Origin: Acidobacteriota bacterium
GTDB lineage: Bacteria; Acidobacteriota; Vicinamibacteria; Vicinamibacterales; CAVVIG01
DNA: 6,080 nucleotides
Reading direction: 5' to 3'
Assembly: GCA_003222555.1 (NCBI GenBank)
Contig: QHWL01000421.1
Coordinates: forward strand, 1 to 6,080
Shown here: piece after piece, positions 1 to 5,819 of the stretch
How the letters are laid out: each line of letters starts with the position of its first letter
Position numbering within the stretch: the first letter of the stretch is position 1
The notes under the pieces: model-generated
The model's input: the letters and a program-made list of their open reading frames with translations, nothing else
The model's database searches: none
What the model was told of the DNA's origin: nothing
Made by a program: the position numbers and the translations under genes

Positions 1-34
1 AGAATCGCTGGCGTGACGGAAGCTGCGGGCATTC

Positions 35-700
35 TTACTTCACCTGCTGCAGCTTCGCCTGGAGGTCCCGCGCAACGGGTGCGAGGAATCCAGCCGAAAG
101 CCCGATGAAGATTGACGTCGACCAGGGAAAGTCTTGAGAGTGCGAGGCGACAATCGCGATTATCATGCTGAGGATAAACGAAGCCAACTGCCAATACAAT
201 TTCCATCGGTACGTAGCGGATATTTGAAAGCCGTCGATGCTGCGCTGCACCTGGTGCAACATTCGAGTCTTTGCATCCCCGAGGCTTTGCATCTGCGCCG
301 TCGCACCCGCCGCCTTCAACGACTCGAAGTTCTCGCGCAGCGACCCGAAGCACTGGAGCAGCTGGGCATGATCACCGGGGTATTCGAGCACAATCTGGGC
401 AGCGGCACTGATCTGCCCGCAAAGCTGCTCAATCGCGAGGTCGTAGAATGCGTTCTTGTCGCCGTCGGTCGCCAACGCGACCAATTCCTTCTCGGCTGCT
501 TCGGGGTTACCGGTGGATCCGCACTTCGCCTTAAACCATTTCTTGAGAAACCACTGGTGGAATATCCGGCGTATCGGCAGCAGGTCTTTCGATGTCTGCA
601 GGATCGCCATGCTAAACGTACTTAGAGCCGCGATTCCGCCGAGGTATGAACTCCAGCGTTCGGCAAGGTGACGCGCAAAGGCACCGATGATGTCGGTCAC
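35..700 (-). CDS. Hypothetical membrane protein, three predicted helices (221 aa)
   Basis: I do not recognise a named family, and the function is unknown. From the chosen start the protein has a hydrophobic helix at about residues 17-36 (SYLGGIAALSTFSMAIL). A basic stretch follows (RRIFHQWFLKKWFKAK), then a soluble middle part of about 110 residues (60-165) containing ATDGDKNAFYDLAIEQLCGQ. Two closely spaced helices lie at about 168-186 (LYWQLASFILSMIIAIVA) and 193-210. The C-terminus is charged. This suggests an inner-membrane protein with a central cytoplasmic domain; the topology is inferred. The frame stays open to a TTG at 718, but a strong GGAGGT at 705-710 sits four bases before a GTG at 700, so I start there. 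It is the last gene in the minus-strand series, separated from the others by more than 360 bases, so it may have its own promoter. A conserved hypothetical family with the 'ATDGDKNAFYDL' type of core seems likely from memory only. Confidence 0.8.
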   Translation of the reverse strand: MTDIIGAFARHLAERWSSYLGGIAALSTFSMAILQTSKDLLPIRRIFHQWFLKKWFKAKCGSTGNPEAAEKELVALATDGDKNAFYDLAIEQLCGQISAAAQIVLEYPGDHAQLLQCFGSLRENFESLKAAGATAQMQSLGDAKTRMLHQVQRSIDGFQISATYRWKLYWQLASFILSMIIAIVASHSQDFPWSTSIFIGLSAGFLAPVARDLQAKLQQVK

Positions 701-704
701 GATT

Positions 705-710
705 ACCTCC
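705..710 (-). promoter_or_regulatory. Ribosome binding site deciding the start at 700
   Basis: The minus strand reads GGAGGT, then AATC, then GTG. This near-perfect Shine-Dalgarno sequence points to the GTG at 700. The TTG codons at 712 and 718 lie at or upstream of the motif and could not use it, so starting at 718 would add six residues that are probably not translated. Confidence 0.7.
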
Positions 711-718
711 AACGACAA

Positions 719-1063
719 TTGCCAGAGGCCTGCTGTTAGTTAAGGGTCAATATACTAGCACCTCCGCCAGGAGCTTCTCGTTACAAAAGAGCGACGCGGA
801 TAAAAACGTGAAGGCAGATAGTGCCGCAGCGTCGTGAATCGGCGGCGTATCGCTCGCAAGGCGCAGCCGCGCCCCTTCCCGGACCTGGGATCGGAAGACC
901 GTGGCCAACTGGCAAGGGCCGACCGCGCGCCGGGCAGAAATTGCGATGCGGTGGCGATTCTGACCGACCGTCGAGCAGTTTACGCAAGAGCGGTCGAAAG
1001 GCCACCGTGACGTCCGAGGTGTTTCGGCTAGGCCGACAAAAAGGGATGATTCCGTCGCGCCGA
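719..1063. other. Intergenic stretch with no convincing gene
   Basis: Open frames cross this stretch on both strands, but their translations are rich in Arg, Pro, Gly and Ser without domain-like patterning, as expected of shadow frames in GC-rich DNA. The part nearest the 221-residue membrane gene is more AT-rich: the minus strand reads GCTAGTATATTGACC around 740-756, which could hold promoter elements. I could not fit a -35/-10 pair with normal spacing. I see no tRNA or strong terminator here. Confidence 0.5.
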
Positions 1064-1264
1064 CTATTCCCTCTGGAACCGGTGGATAAGGTGGCGAAAG
1101 CTGCTGGCGAAACGGCTGGGGATTCTGGGACAGTGGCGTTCCCGACCCTGATGCCGGCGATCCACCGCGCGGACGGAAGCGTCGTAGTCGGCCAGCGCCT
1201 GCAGCCGCGCGTCCTCGCAGGCCCCGTCGCGATCGAAGACTTGCGCCTGCTCCCACCGGCTCAC
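1064..1264 (-). CDS. Possible small hypothetical ORF (66 aa), overlapping the upstream ORF
   Basis: The frame begins with a GTG at 1264 that overlaps the TGA stop of the preceding frame as GTGA, the usual geometry of translational coupling. The first forty or so residues (SRWEQAQVFDRDGACEDARL, then QALADYDASVRAVDRR) have the mixed acidic and hydrophobic composition of a real protein. The tail (HRFQRE and before) is rich in Arg, His and Ser and looks less natural. I do not recognise it, and there is no separate Shine-Dalgarno sequence. It may instead be the continuation of the frame upstream after a frameshift, making the pair one decayed gene. It could also be a chance open frame. Confidence 0.3.
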   Translation of the reverse strand: MSRWEQAQVFDRDGACEDARLQALADYDASVRAVDRRHQGRERHCPRIPSRFASSFRHLIHRFQRE

Positions 1265-1500
1265 CGCCGCGCCCGGGGCCTCAACGTGTCGGCGTGCTCA
1301 AGGAGATCCGCCGGTTGGTGGTGCGGATGGCGGAGGACCCCACCTGGGGTTAGGGTGTCGGCAATGAACTCATCGATCCGGTGTTTCCGAGGCGGGGCAC
1401 CGGTGGCGTTCATCGCCGCGAGCGACTCGGCGGGTTCCTCAACTTTTACTATCGGGCGGCGTGAAGGGGTCCGCCACGGCTCGGCCCACTCATGGGACAT
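1261..1500 (-). CDS. Possible small hypothetical protein (79 aa)
   Basis: The main support is the start. The minus strand carries GGAGAGG at 1506-1512, five bases before an ATG at 1498-1500, which gives a protein beginning MSHEWAEPWRTPSRRPIVKV. It continues through PPRKHRIDEFIADTL and ends in ADTLRPRARR. I recognise no domain. It has no signal peptide or membrane helix and would be a small, basic, soluble protein. The open frame extends upstream to 1572, into the 3' end of the neighbouring gene, but the strong ribosome site favours 1500. The start lies 50 bases after the stop of the 132-residue gene, so the two could share a transcript. The Arg-rich end and coupling to a second odd frame raise the possibility of a decayed gene. 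Confidence 0.4.
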   Translation of the reverse strand: MSHEWAEPWRTPSRRPIVKVEEPAESLAAMNATGAPPRKHRIDEFIADTLTPGGVLRHPHHQPADLLEHADTLRPRARR

Positions 1501-1505
1501 TACGG

Positions 1506-1512
1506 CCTCTCC
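1506..1512 (-). promoter_or_regulatory. Ribosome binding site for the 79-aa ORF
   Basis: The minus strand reads GGAGAGG, then CCGTA, then ATG. Motif and spacing are good, and this is the best evidence that the small frame ending at 1261 is or was translated from 1500. Confidence 0.45.
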
Positions 1513-1550
1513 GAAGGCGGGCGGAAAGGGGCGAGAGATAAGGCTCGGCG

Positions 1551-1949
1551 CTATCTTGTCAGTTGGAGACACTTCACAACGTGTCCAGCCGCTCCACGCG
1601 TGAGATTGAACGTTCCTATCGATTCGTTCGAGTCCATGAGCCGAACCGCCAGCGTCATCGTGTCCGCGGAAACCGACCCTTCATAGCTGGCGGGGTGGCT
1701 GTCGATATTCTCGGCCTGACGAACGGGACCTCCGTGCTCGCGGACAAAAGTTCCAGCCAGGTTGAATCGGCGCTGCGAGTCTGTCTTGATCTGGCTGCTC
1801 AGATCTCCGTACGCACAGTCGAACTCGACATGCGTCGCCGACTCGGAACTCGTCAACACCACATGTTCTCCGCCCCACTGGCCGTCCAGGGTGAGTGACG
1901 GCTTCACTGAATTTCTGGCGCAGGCCGACCCACAAGTCAGCGCGACCAT
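1551..1949 (-). CDS. Hypothetical exported or lipoprotein-like protein (132 aa)
   Basis: The function is unknown. The mature part looks like a small all-beta secreted protein: DGQWGGEHVVLTSS (residues 22-35), THVEFDCAYGDL (39-50), FVREHGGPVR (68-77), YEGSVSADTMTLAVRL (89-104) and IGTFNLTRGA (111-120). It has alternating hydrophobic residues and two cysteines (C45 and C127) that may form a disulfide. From memory, similar proteins with the FVREHGGPVR core occur in soil bacteria without assigned function. The N-terminus MVALTCGSACAR resembles the end of a signal peptide, with GSAC as an imperfect lipobox, but only nine residues precede that cysteine. The codons upstream read FRRSAFQALS, which would complete a signal peptide, yet they contain no ATG, GTG or TTG before an in-frame TAA at 1995-1997. 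The true start may be a rare codon such as the CTG at 1955, or the signal may have decayed. It lies 45 bases after the large surface-protein gene. Confidence 0.7.
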   Translation of the reverse strand: MVALTCGSACARNSVKPSLTLDGQWGGEHVVLTSSESATHVEFDCAYGDLSSQIKTDSQRRFNLAGTFVREHGGPVRQAENIDSHPASYEGSVSADTMTLAVRLMDSNESIGTFNLTRGAAGHVVKCLQLTR

Positions 1950-1994
1950 CGACAGCGCCTGAAACGCCGAGCGTCTGAACGACGGCCAGGACGA

Positions 1995-2699
1995 TTACCG
2001 CTTGCGAACGCGTTCCCGATCGTCGGCTTCATCCTCGTCTCCCGATTTCACTCGGGTGCTTCTGCCGTCGGCCGAGAAGCGAAGCGGAGAGCTTCCAACA
2101 ACCGCGACATCGTCGAAGAGTGTGTAGGTGGAGTCTCCCGGATAGTTATCGTCGTGATTGATGAGCGTCAGCGTGTAGGAATGTCCGGCGATAATTCCCG
2201 CGGTCGCATTCACCCACACATACGCGGTCGGGCATGTTCTGGGAACCACTGTTGTCGTGGTGCCGGCTGTGTTGTCCCGTAGTGTGACCGTTGTCCAATC
2301 GTACGTCACGGTATCGGGGCATTTCGTCGCGTACCACAGGGAAAGCGTGGTGGCCGCAGACGGCGCCGTGAACGTTTGCGAAAGCGAGCTGTCACCGTTG
2401 GTCTGGCTGGTGCCACCGGCCAGGGCGGCGTAGGCACCCGAATGCGCAACCGTTGTCACACTCGTCGTGCCGGTCAACGTCCAGCCCGACAGAGTTCCGG
2501 TCTCGAACCCGCCATTGACGAGCGGATTGGGCGGTGGACTGGCCGACCCGATGGCGACATCGTCGAACAGCGTGTACGTCGGGTCGCTTGGATAATTGTC
2601 GTCGTGGTCCATCAGCGCCAGTGTGTACGAGCGACCTCCGATGAGCGGAGCACTGGCCTGGGACCACGTGCCCGTGTTCGTGCATGTTTTTGCCAGCAC
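1995..2699 (-). CDS. C-terminal fragment of the large secreted protein (jelly-roll domains), separated by a frameshift
   Basis: This frame is the continuation of the large secreted protein ending at 2612, not an independent gene. It has no signal peptide, and its first usable start (GTG at 2699) falls inside a domain. The frame upstream of that codon still reads as the missing homologous segment (FWYKLVCTDTVTYDWATATL). It holds the second half of jelly-roll copy 1, ending DHDDNYPSDPTYTLFDDV, then all of copy 2 from LVNGGFETG to DDNYPGDSTYTLFDDV. A short charged tail follows, ending DDRERVRKR. In copy 2 the segment matching the break reads TAPSAATTLSLWYATKC, while copy 1 jumps from TAPA to FWYKLVC. 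The acidic DDNYP and FDDV motifs suggest metal or carbohydrate contact sites. A separate product is possible only if translation reinitiates, and I see no good ribosome site. Confidence 0.55.
   Translation of the reverse strand: MLAKTCTNTGTWSQASAPLIGGRSYTLALMDHDDNYPSDPTYTLFDDVAIGSASPPPNPLVNGGFETGTLSGWTLTGTTSVTTVAHSGAYAALAGGTSQTNGDSSLSQTFTAPSAATTLSLWYATKCPDTVTYDWTTVTLRDNTAGTTTTVVPRTCPTAYVWVNATAGIIAGHSYTLTLINHDDNYPGDSTYTLFDDVAVVGSSPLRFSADGRSTRVKSGDEDEADDRERVRKR
2100..2522 (-). repeat. Jelly-roll domain repeat, copy 2 (intact)
   Basis: This copy encodes LVNGGFETG to TLFDDVAV, about 141 residues. It matches copy 1 at LVNGGFETG, NGDSSLSQTFTAP, DTVTYDW, TLRDNT and HDDNYP. It is uninterrupted and serves as the reference for the damage in copy 1. 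Confidence 0.75.
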
Positions 2700-2956
2700 A
2701 GTGTTAACGGCGTTTGTCGTGTTGTCCCGCAGGGTGGCCGTCGCCCAGTCGTACGTGACCGTGTCCGTGCAGACCAGCTTGTACCAGAACTGGCCGGCGC
2801 CGTGAACGTCTGCGTCAGCGAGCTGTCGCCGTTGAATGCGCTCGTGCTGCCGACCATGGCCGCGTAGGTCCCGCTATGCGACCCCGTCGTCACACTGGCC
2901 GCACCAATCGTGGTCCAACCGGTGAGATCTCCGGTCTCGAATCCGCCGTTGACAAG
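2550..2956 (-). repeat. Jelly-roll domain repeat, copy 1 (16 bases shorter)
   Basis: This copy encodes LVNGGFETG to TLFDDVAI across two reading frames. The distance between the starts of the two copies is 434 bases; adding the missing 16 gives 450, exactly 150 codons, which fits an originally in-frame tandem duplication. Confidence 0.75.
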
Positions 2957-5245
2957 GGCCGACGAGGCGCCGGACGTGACGGTCAGCGTGACGCTCGTCG
3001 AATGCATGGCGCTCGCGCTCGTGCCGGTGACGGTGAGCGTGTAGGTTCCCGCAGCCGCAGTGCCCGCGTTGATCGTCAGTGTGGAGCCGCCGCCGGCGGT
3101 CACCGACGTCGGATTGAGGGTGGCGGTCGCGCCAGTCGGCACGCCCGAAACGGTGAGCGAGATCGTTTCGGCGTTGCCGGAGATTACCGCCGTGCTGATG
3201 GTTGACGGACTCGACGCGCCCTGCGCGAGAGAGAGGCTCGAAGGGGAGGCACTGATGGAGAAATCATTCACCGGAGCGCCAGAGGTGACGGTCAGTGTGA
3301 CCGTCGTGGCGTGAATGGCGCTCGTGCTCGTGCCGGTGACGGTGAGCGTGTAACTTCCCGGAGTTGCGGTGCCGGCGTTGATTGTCAGCGATGAGCTCCC
3401 GCCAGCGGTCACCGACGTCGGATTGGGCGTGGCTGTCGCACCAGCCGGCACGCCCGAGACCGTGAGGGCAATAGTTTCAGCGCTGCCGGCGATGAGGGCC
3501 GTACTGATGGTTGAAACGCCCGAGGCCCCTGGCGCGAGAGAAACGCTGGGCGGCGACGCACTGATCGAAAAATCATTGGTCACCGGGCCGCAGCTCGGGA
3601 ACTTGAAGGTCCCGATTCGCGTTTTCCAGTTGAATCTGCCGTTTGTCGGGAGGTACTGGTTGGTGTACCAGAAGGTACAGTCATCACCGGGATCGACGGC
3701 CATCATGCTGTAGTCGCCCCACCGTGAAAGGGTAGCCAGCTGCGATCCGCCGCCGGCAATGAGCGTTCCTTCGCCTTGCGTCATCTGTCCTGCCGGATCG
3801 CCCGCCAGACGGCCGGTGTAGCGGATCTGGGGATGCAAGAAGCTGCTCGAGACGCTGTAACCCAGCGCCATGTTTCCGGCTTGATCCATCGCGAGGCTGC
3901 CCATCCAACGGTAGTTGCTGTTGGGCGCGTACGTGCCCTGCTGAAACATCGACAGGCCCGCCCCCGTAGCTGCCACACGGAGCTCATACCAGCGGACGCC
4001 CACGCTGCTTCCTGCCACAACGCTGTGATTGACGACCAGCGATTCGTGATCCCCGAAGTTTCGGTAGGCGAGCCGATACATGAGCCGGTCGCCAAGCGAA
4101 TCGAGCCGCTGCGTCGTGCCGCTCTGTGGGATGCACCTTCCGCCGCCGCACGCCTCCGAGTACGCTGCTGTGGCGAGCGTCATTGGCCCCGTGAAGCTGC
4201 TGCTGGCCGGCGTCGTCCAATCCACATGGAACTTCCAAAAGGCAAGCGAGTTCGGAGCGGCACCCAGGCCGACAATGTAGTTTGGTGAGCCCGCCGGAGG
4301 CTGCCGAGCGCCATCGAGATCGGCGGGCAACAAACCGCCGTAACTCGTGGTGGTGTTGAAGCACTGCTGCGTGGCGGGCATGCCAGCGAGCATCTTCACT
4401 CGGTCGTACGCACAAATCTCTGCGCCTGCGAACACCTGACCGTTAGTGAATATGTTGAACGTGATGTAATACGCGTCCGGCCAGACGCCCATCTTCGGAT
4501 AGTCAGGAAAGTCCGTGCTGTACGAAAAAACATATCGATAGTACGAACCGGTCGGATCGTTGGTCGCCGATACGGCCACGCACTGCAAGTACGGCGTGGT
4601 CGAGACAGAAAACTGCGAAATGATCCAGCGATCCGCCATGGGGTCGTAGAGAACGGTCGGATCACCGTCGTTGTTGGTCTGGCAGCCTCCGCCGAATCCG
4701 CTCCACAACGTATTGATTGGTACCGGACCATATATCGGCACGCCATTTTTATCGAACACGGCAAGATCAGTATTAACAACCTGGACGTAATGGTTTGGAC
4801 CCACATCGCCGTTGGGATCCGGCGGCGCTCCGGCGACTGAGAACGTACCGCCCGGTCCGGAAAATCCCTGACCGATACCATCGAAATTCCTGTCGGCCGC
4901 GGGGATCGCGTAAACCGACGGAAATACGAACTGAGTGAGCATCGTGCCGGCGCGCCGGAAGAGTCCGAGTGCGTCAGCGAGCCGCCCGTATGGCGCCAGG
5001 ATGGGTGGGAGCGGCGCTCCCCGTCGTGCAGAACCTCGGAATGCGCGAATTGAGTATCGCGCCTGCGCCGTTCGGAGGGCGGGCCGAAGATCGCGCAGCC
5101 GGGCGGAAAGAATCGGGCCGGCTTCGGATTCGATCGAGGACATTCCTGCCTTCGATGAACTGGAGCCAACGTGATTTGATATCGGGATTATTGACAGCGC
5201 CATGACTGCGAAGACTCCGGCCATCCTGACTCCACTCCGACTCAT
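2612..5245 (-). CDS. Large secreted modular protein: beta-rich head, two Ig-like domains, truncated jelly-roll domain (877 aa, frameshifted)
   Basis: This is a secreted or cell-surface protein with no named function I can assign. Residues 1-23 form a signal peptide (MSRSGVRMAGVFAVMALSII). Residues ~110-555 form a beta-rich, probably propeller-like head with GAPPDPNGDVG at 139, DPTVLYDPMADRW at 195, RWGDYS at 508 and DDCTFWYT at 521. Two Ig-like domains begin at NDFSISASP, at residues 557 and 660. A jelly-roll, carbohydrate-binding-like domain starts at 764 (LVNGGFETG). At about residue 819 the frame is lost, and the last ~59 residues are an Arg/Thr-rich out-of-frame tail. Joining the two frames would give about 1,080 residues. 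The ATG at 5245 is supported by GGAG five bases upstream. A role in binding polysaccharide or surfaces is inferred from the domain types; I see no catalytic motif. It is the first gene of the minus-strand series. Confidence 0.85.
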   Translation of the reverse strand: MSRSGVRMAGVFAVMALSIIPISNHVGSSSSKAGMSSIESEAGPILSARLRDLRPALRTAQARYSIRAFRGSARRGAPLPPILAPYGRLADALGLFRRAGTMLTQFVFPSVYAIPAADRNFDGIGQGFSGPGGTFSVAGAPPDPNGDVGPNHYVQVVNTDLAVFDKNGVPIYGPVPINTLWSGFGGGCQTNNDGDPTVLYDPMADRWIISQFSVSTTPYLQCVAVSATNDPTGSYYRYVFSYSTDFPDYPKMGVWPDAYYITFNIFTNGQVFAGAEICAYDRVKMLAGMPATQQCFNTTTSYGGLLPADLDGARQPPAGSPNYIVGLGAAPNSLAFWKFHVDWTTPASSSFTGPMTLATAAYSEACGGGRCIPQSGTTQRLDSLGDRLMYRLAYRNFGDHESLVVNHSVVAGSSVGVRWYELRVAATGAGLSMFQQGTYAPNSNYRWMGSLAMDQAGNMALGYSVSSSFLHPQIRYTGRLAGDPAGQMTQGEGTLIAGGGSQLATLSRWGDYSMMAVDPGDDCTFWYTNQYLPTNGRFNWKTRIGTFKFPSCGPVTNDFSISASPPSVSLAPGASGVSTISTALIAGSAETIALTVSGVPAGATATPNPTSVTAGGSSSLTINAGTATPGSYTLTVTGTSTSAIHATTVTLTVTSGAPVNDFSISASPSSLSLAQGASSPSTISTAVISGNAETISLTVSGVPTGATATLNPTSVTAGGGSTLTINAGTAAAGTYTLTVTGTSASAMHSTSVTLTVTSGASSALVNGGFETGDLTGWTTIGAASVTTGSHSGTYAAMVGSTSAFNGDSSLTQTFTAPASSGTSWSARTRSRTTGRRPPCGTTRQTPLTLCWQKHARTRARGPRPVLRSSEVARTHWR
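2780..2800 (-). other. Frameshift junction (net 16-base deletion) in the surface-protein gene
   Basis: The two jelly-roll copies align without gaps except here. From the LVNGGFETG leucine to the end of the FDDV motif, copy 1 spans 407 bases (2550-2956) and copy 2 spans 423 (2100-2522). Between the shared GCGCCG and TGGTAC, copy 1 has 8 bases and copy 2 has 24. The missing 16 bases equal five codons plus one base, which moves translation out of frame and replaces the domain end with an unrelated tail. Confidence 0.75.
2960..3268 (-). repeat. Ig-like domain repeat, copy 2
   Basis: Residues 660-762 of the large protein begin NDFSISASPSSLSLAQGAS and end in VTLTVTSGAS. Conserved marks shared with copy 1 are ISTA, ETI.LTVSGVP.GATAT, NPTSVTAGG and YTLTVTGTS. 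The pattern resembles bacterial Ig-like stalk domains. Confidence 0.8.
3269..3577 (-). repeat. Ig-like domain repeat, copy 1
   Basis: Residues 557-659 of the large protein begin NDFSISASPPSVSLAPGAS. The period to copy 2 is exactly 309 bases (103 codons). Runs of 21 identical bases (3405-3425 and 3096-3116) and 27 identical bases (3326-3352 and 3017-3043) are in register, so the repeat is still visible at DNA level. Confidence 0.8.
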
Positions 5246-5250
5246 ATAGT

Positions 5251-5254
5251 CTCC
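5251..5254 (-). promoter_or_regulatory. Ribosome binding site of the large secreted protein
   Basis: The minus strand reads ATTGGAG, then ACTAT, then ATG at 5243-5245. GGAG at a five-base spacing fixes the start, and the signal peptide begins directly after it. Confidence 0.65.
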
Positions 5255-5376
5255 AATCCACGATTCATTGAGCGGCGGCCTTTCGCCCGTTTAGTAGACC
5301 TTCGTGCGAGAACGCCAGCCCATTGCGTGGGTCGACGCACGGTCCAGCAGTCTACTGGGACGGCCCGGCTGCAATG

Positions 5377-5392
5377 TGTTCAAAAGTGAACA
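5377..5392. promoter_or_regulatory. Perfect dyad TGTTCA-AAAG-TGAACA, possible operator
   Basis: Two six-base arms, TGTTCA and TGAACA, flank AAAG. The site sits in the divergent intergenic region, where a regulator could act on either gene. I cannot name the protein that would bind it, and a dyad of this size can occur by chance in a window this long. Confidence 0.3.
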
Positions 5393-5532
5393 TGGCCAAC
5401 GACGGCGGACAAGCGGCTGAGGAAGGCGAGTTCGCCCGCGTTGGCTTGCGAATGACAATGAACCGGCGACGGCATCACAAGATTCTCCGGTTCCACGAGT
5501 GTGACCTGTCCTGTCCTGAGTCGATGTACGAT

Positions 5533-5552
5533 TCGTCAGCGATGGCTGACGA
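5533..5552 (+). promoter_or_regulatory. Perfect 8-4-8 inverted repeat enclosing the start codon of the 84-aa gene
   Basis: The arms TCGTCAGC (5533-5540) and GCTGACGA (5545-5552) pair perfectly around the loop GATG, which contains the ATG at 5542-5544. In the mRNA this would form a stable GC-containing hairpin over the start codon. As DNA it is a 20-base palindrome that could bind a dimeric regulator. The repeat is seen directly; either function is inferred. Confidence 0.4.
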
Positions 5553-5796
5553 TCCTTTCTACTCACCCAAGCGCACGCCCCCACCGCCGCGTATGCCCCG
5601 GGCGAGCGAGCCTCTATGGGCGGTACGCTCGAACGGCGCGACGTGGGAACCTGAACTGAGGTATCACAGCGAGTACGGCGTTGAGGCGCAGCTTTTTAAA
5701 CAAGGTGAGCTGGTGATCGGTCGCCGGTTTGACAAACGGGAGTTAGCGGTGCAGTGGGCGGAGATGGAAAGGAAAGCGATTGAGCGGGACGCCTAG
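5542..5796 (+). CDS. Conserved hypothetical protein, 84 aa (MADDPFYSP type)
   Basis: This is a small soluble protein of unknown function. It begins MADDPFYSPKRTPPPPRMPR, a proline-rich basic lead. A compact region follows with LWAVRSNGATWEPELRYH, YGVEAQLFKQGELVIGRRF and a C-terminal helix LAVQWAEMERKAIERDA. There is no signal peptide, membrane helix or cysteine. From memory, proteins with the lead DDPFYSP.. and the pattern 'ELR.H...GVEAQ....GEL..GRRF....LAVQWAE..R' recur in environmental bacteria as short hypothetical proteins. That is why I start at 5542 and not at 5323 or at the in-frame ATG at 5524. There is no clear Shine-Dalgarno sequence before 5542, and the codon lies inside an inverted repeat. 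It is transcribed away from the large surface-protein gene and ends 23 bases before the convergent hydrolase remnant. Confidence 0.75.
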   Translation: MADDPFYSPKRTPPPPRMPRASEPLWAVRSNGATWEPELRYHSEYGVEAQLFKQGELVIGRRFDKRELAVQWAEMERKAIERDA

Positions 5797-5819
5797 CCGG
5801 CAGAGTGAACCCCACCGTG

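Larger units (their letters stand above)
5246..5541. other. Divergent intergenic region
   Basis: This stretch lies between the large minus-strand gene and the 84-residue plus-strand gene and should hold both promoters. I could not assign convincing -35/-10 elements on either strand. A plus-strand frame is open from 5323 in phase with the downstream gene, but its translation looks non-conserved and I do not treat it as coding. Confidence 0.45.

Noticed and set aside
134..625. Plus-strand open frame of 163 codons.
   Set aside because: It is wholly antisense to the membrane-protein gene, which has a ribosome site and clear helices; its own translation lacks any such pattern.
1024..1036. Short hairpin TCGGC-TAG-GCCGA near a run of A, considered as a terminator.
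   Set aside because: The stem is only five pairs, and no T run follows it on either strand in the right orientation.
821..1603. Long plus-strand open frame of 260 codons.
   Set aside because: It has low-complexity Arg/Gly/Ala/Ser composition and no domain pattern, and it runs antisense to better-supported minus-strand starts. Long open frames on the opposite strand are common in GC-rich DNA.
2612..2787. The Arg/Thr-rich C-terminal tail of the 877-residue frame as a genuine functional domain.
   Set aside because: The same DNA read in the next frame gives the conserved jelly-roll sequence (DTVTYDW, DDNYP), so the tail is an artefact of the frame break.
5323..5541. N-terminal extension of the 84-residue protein from an upstream ATG.
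   Set aside because: The extra 73 residues look like translated intergenic DNA (PAVYWDGPAAMCSKVNMAND and similar), while the conserved-looking protein begins at MADDPFYSP.
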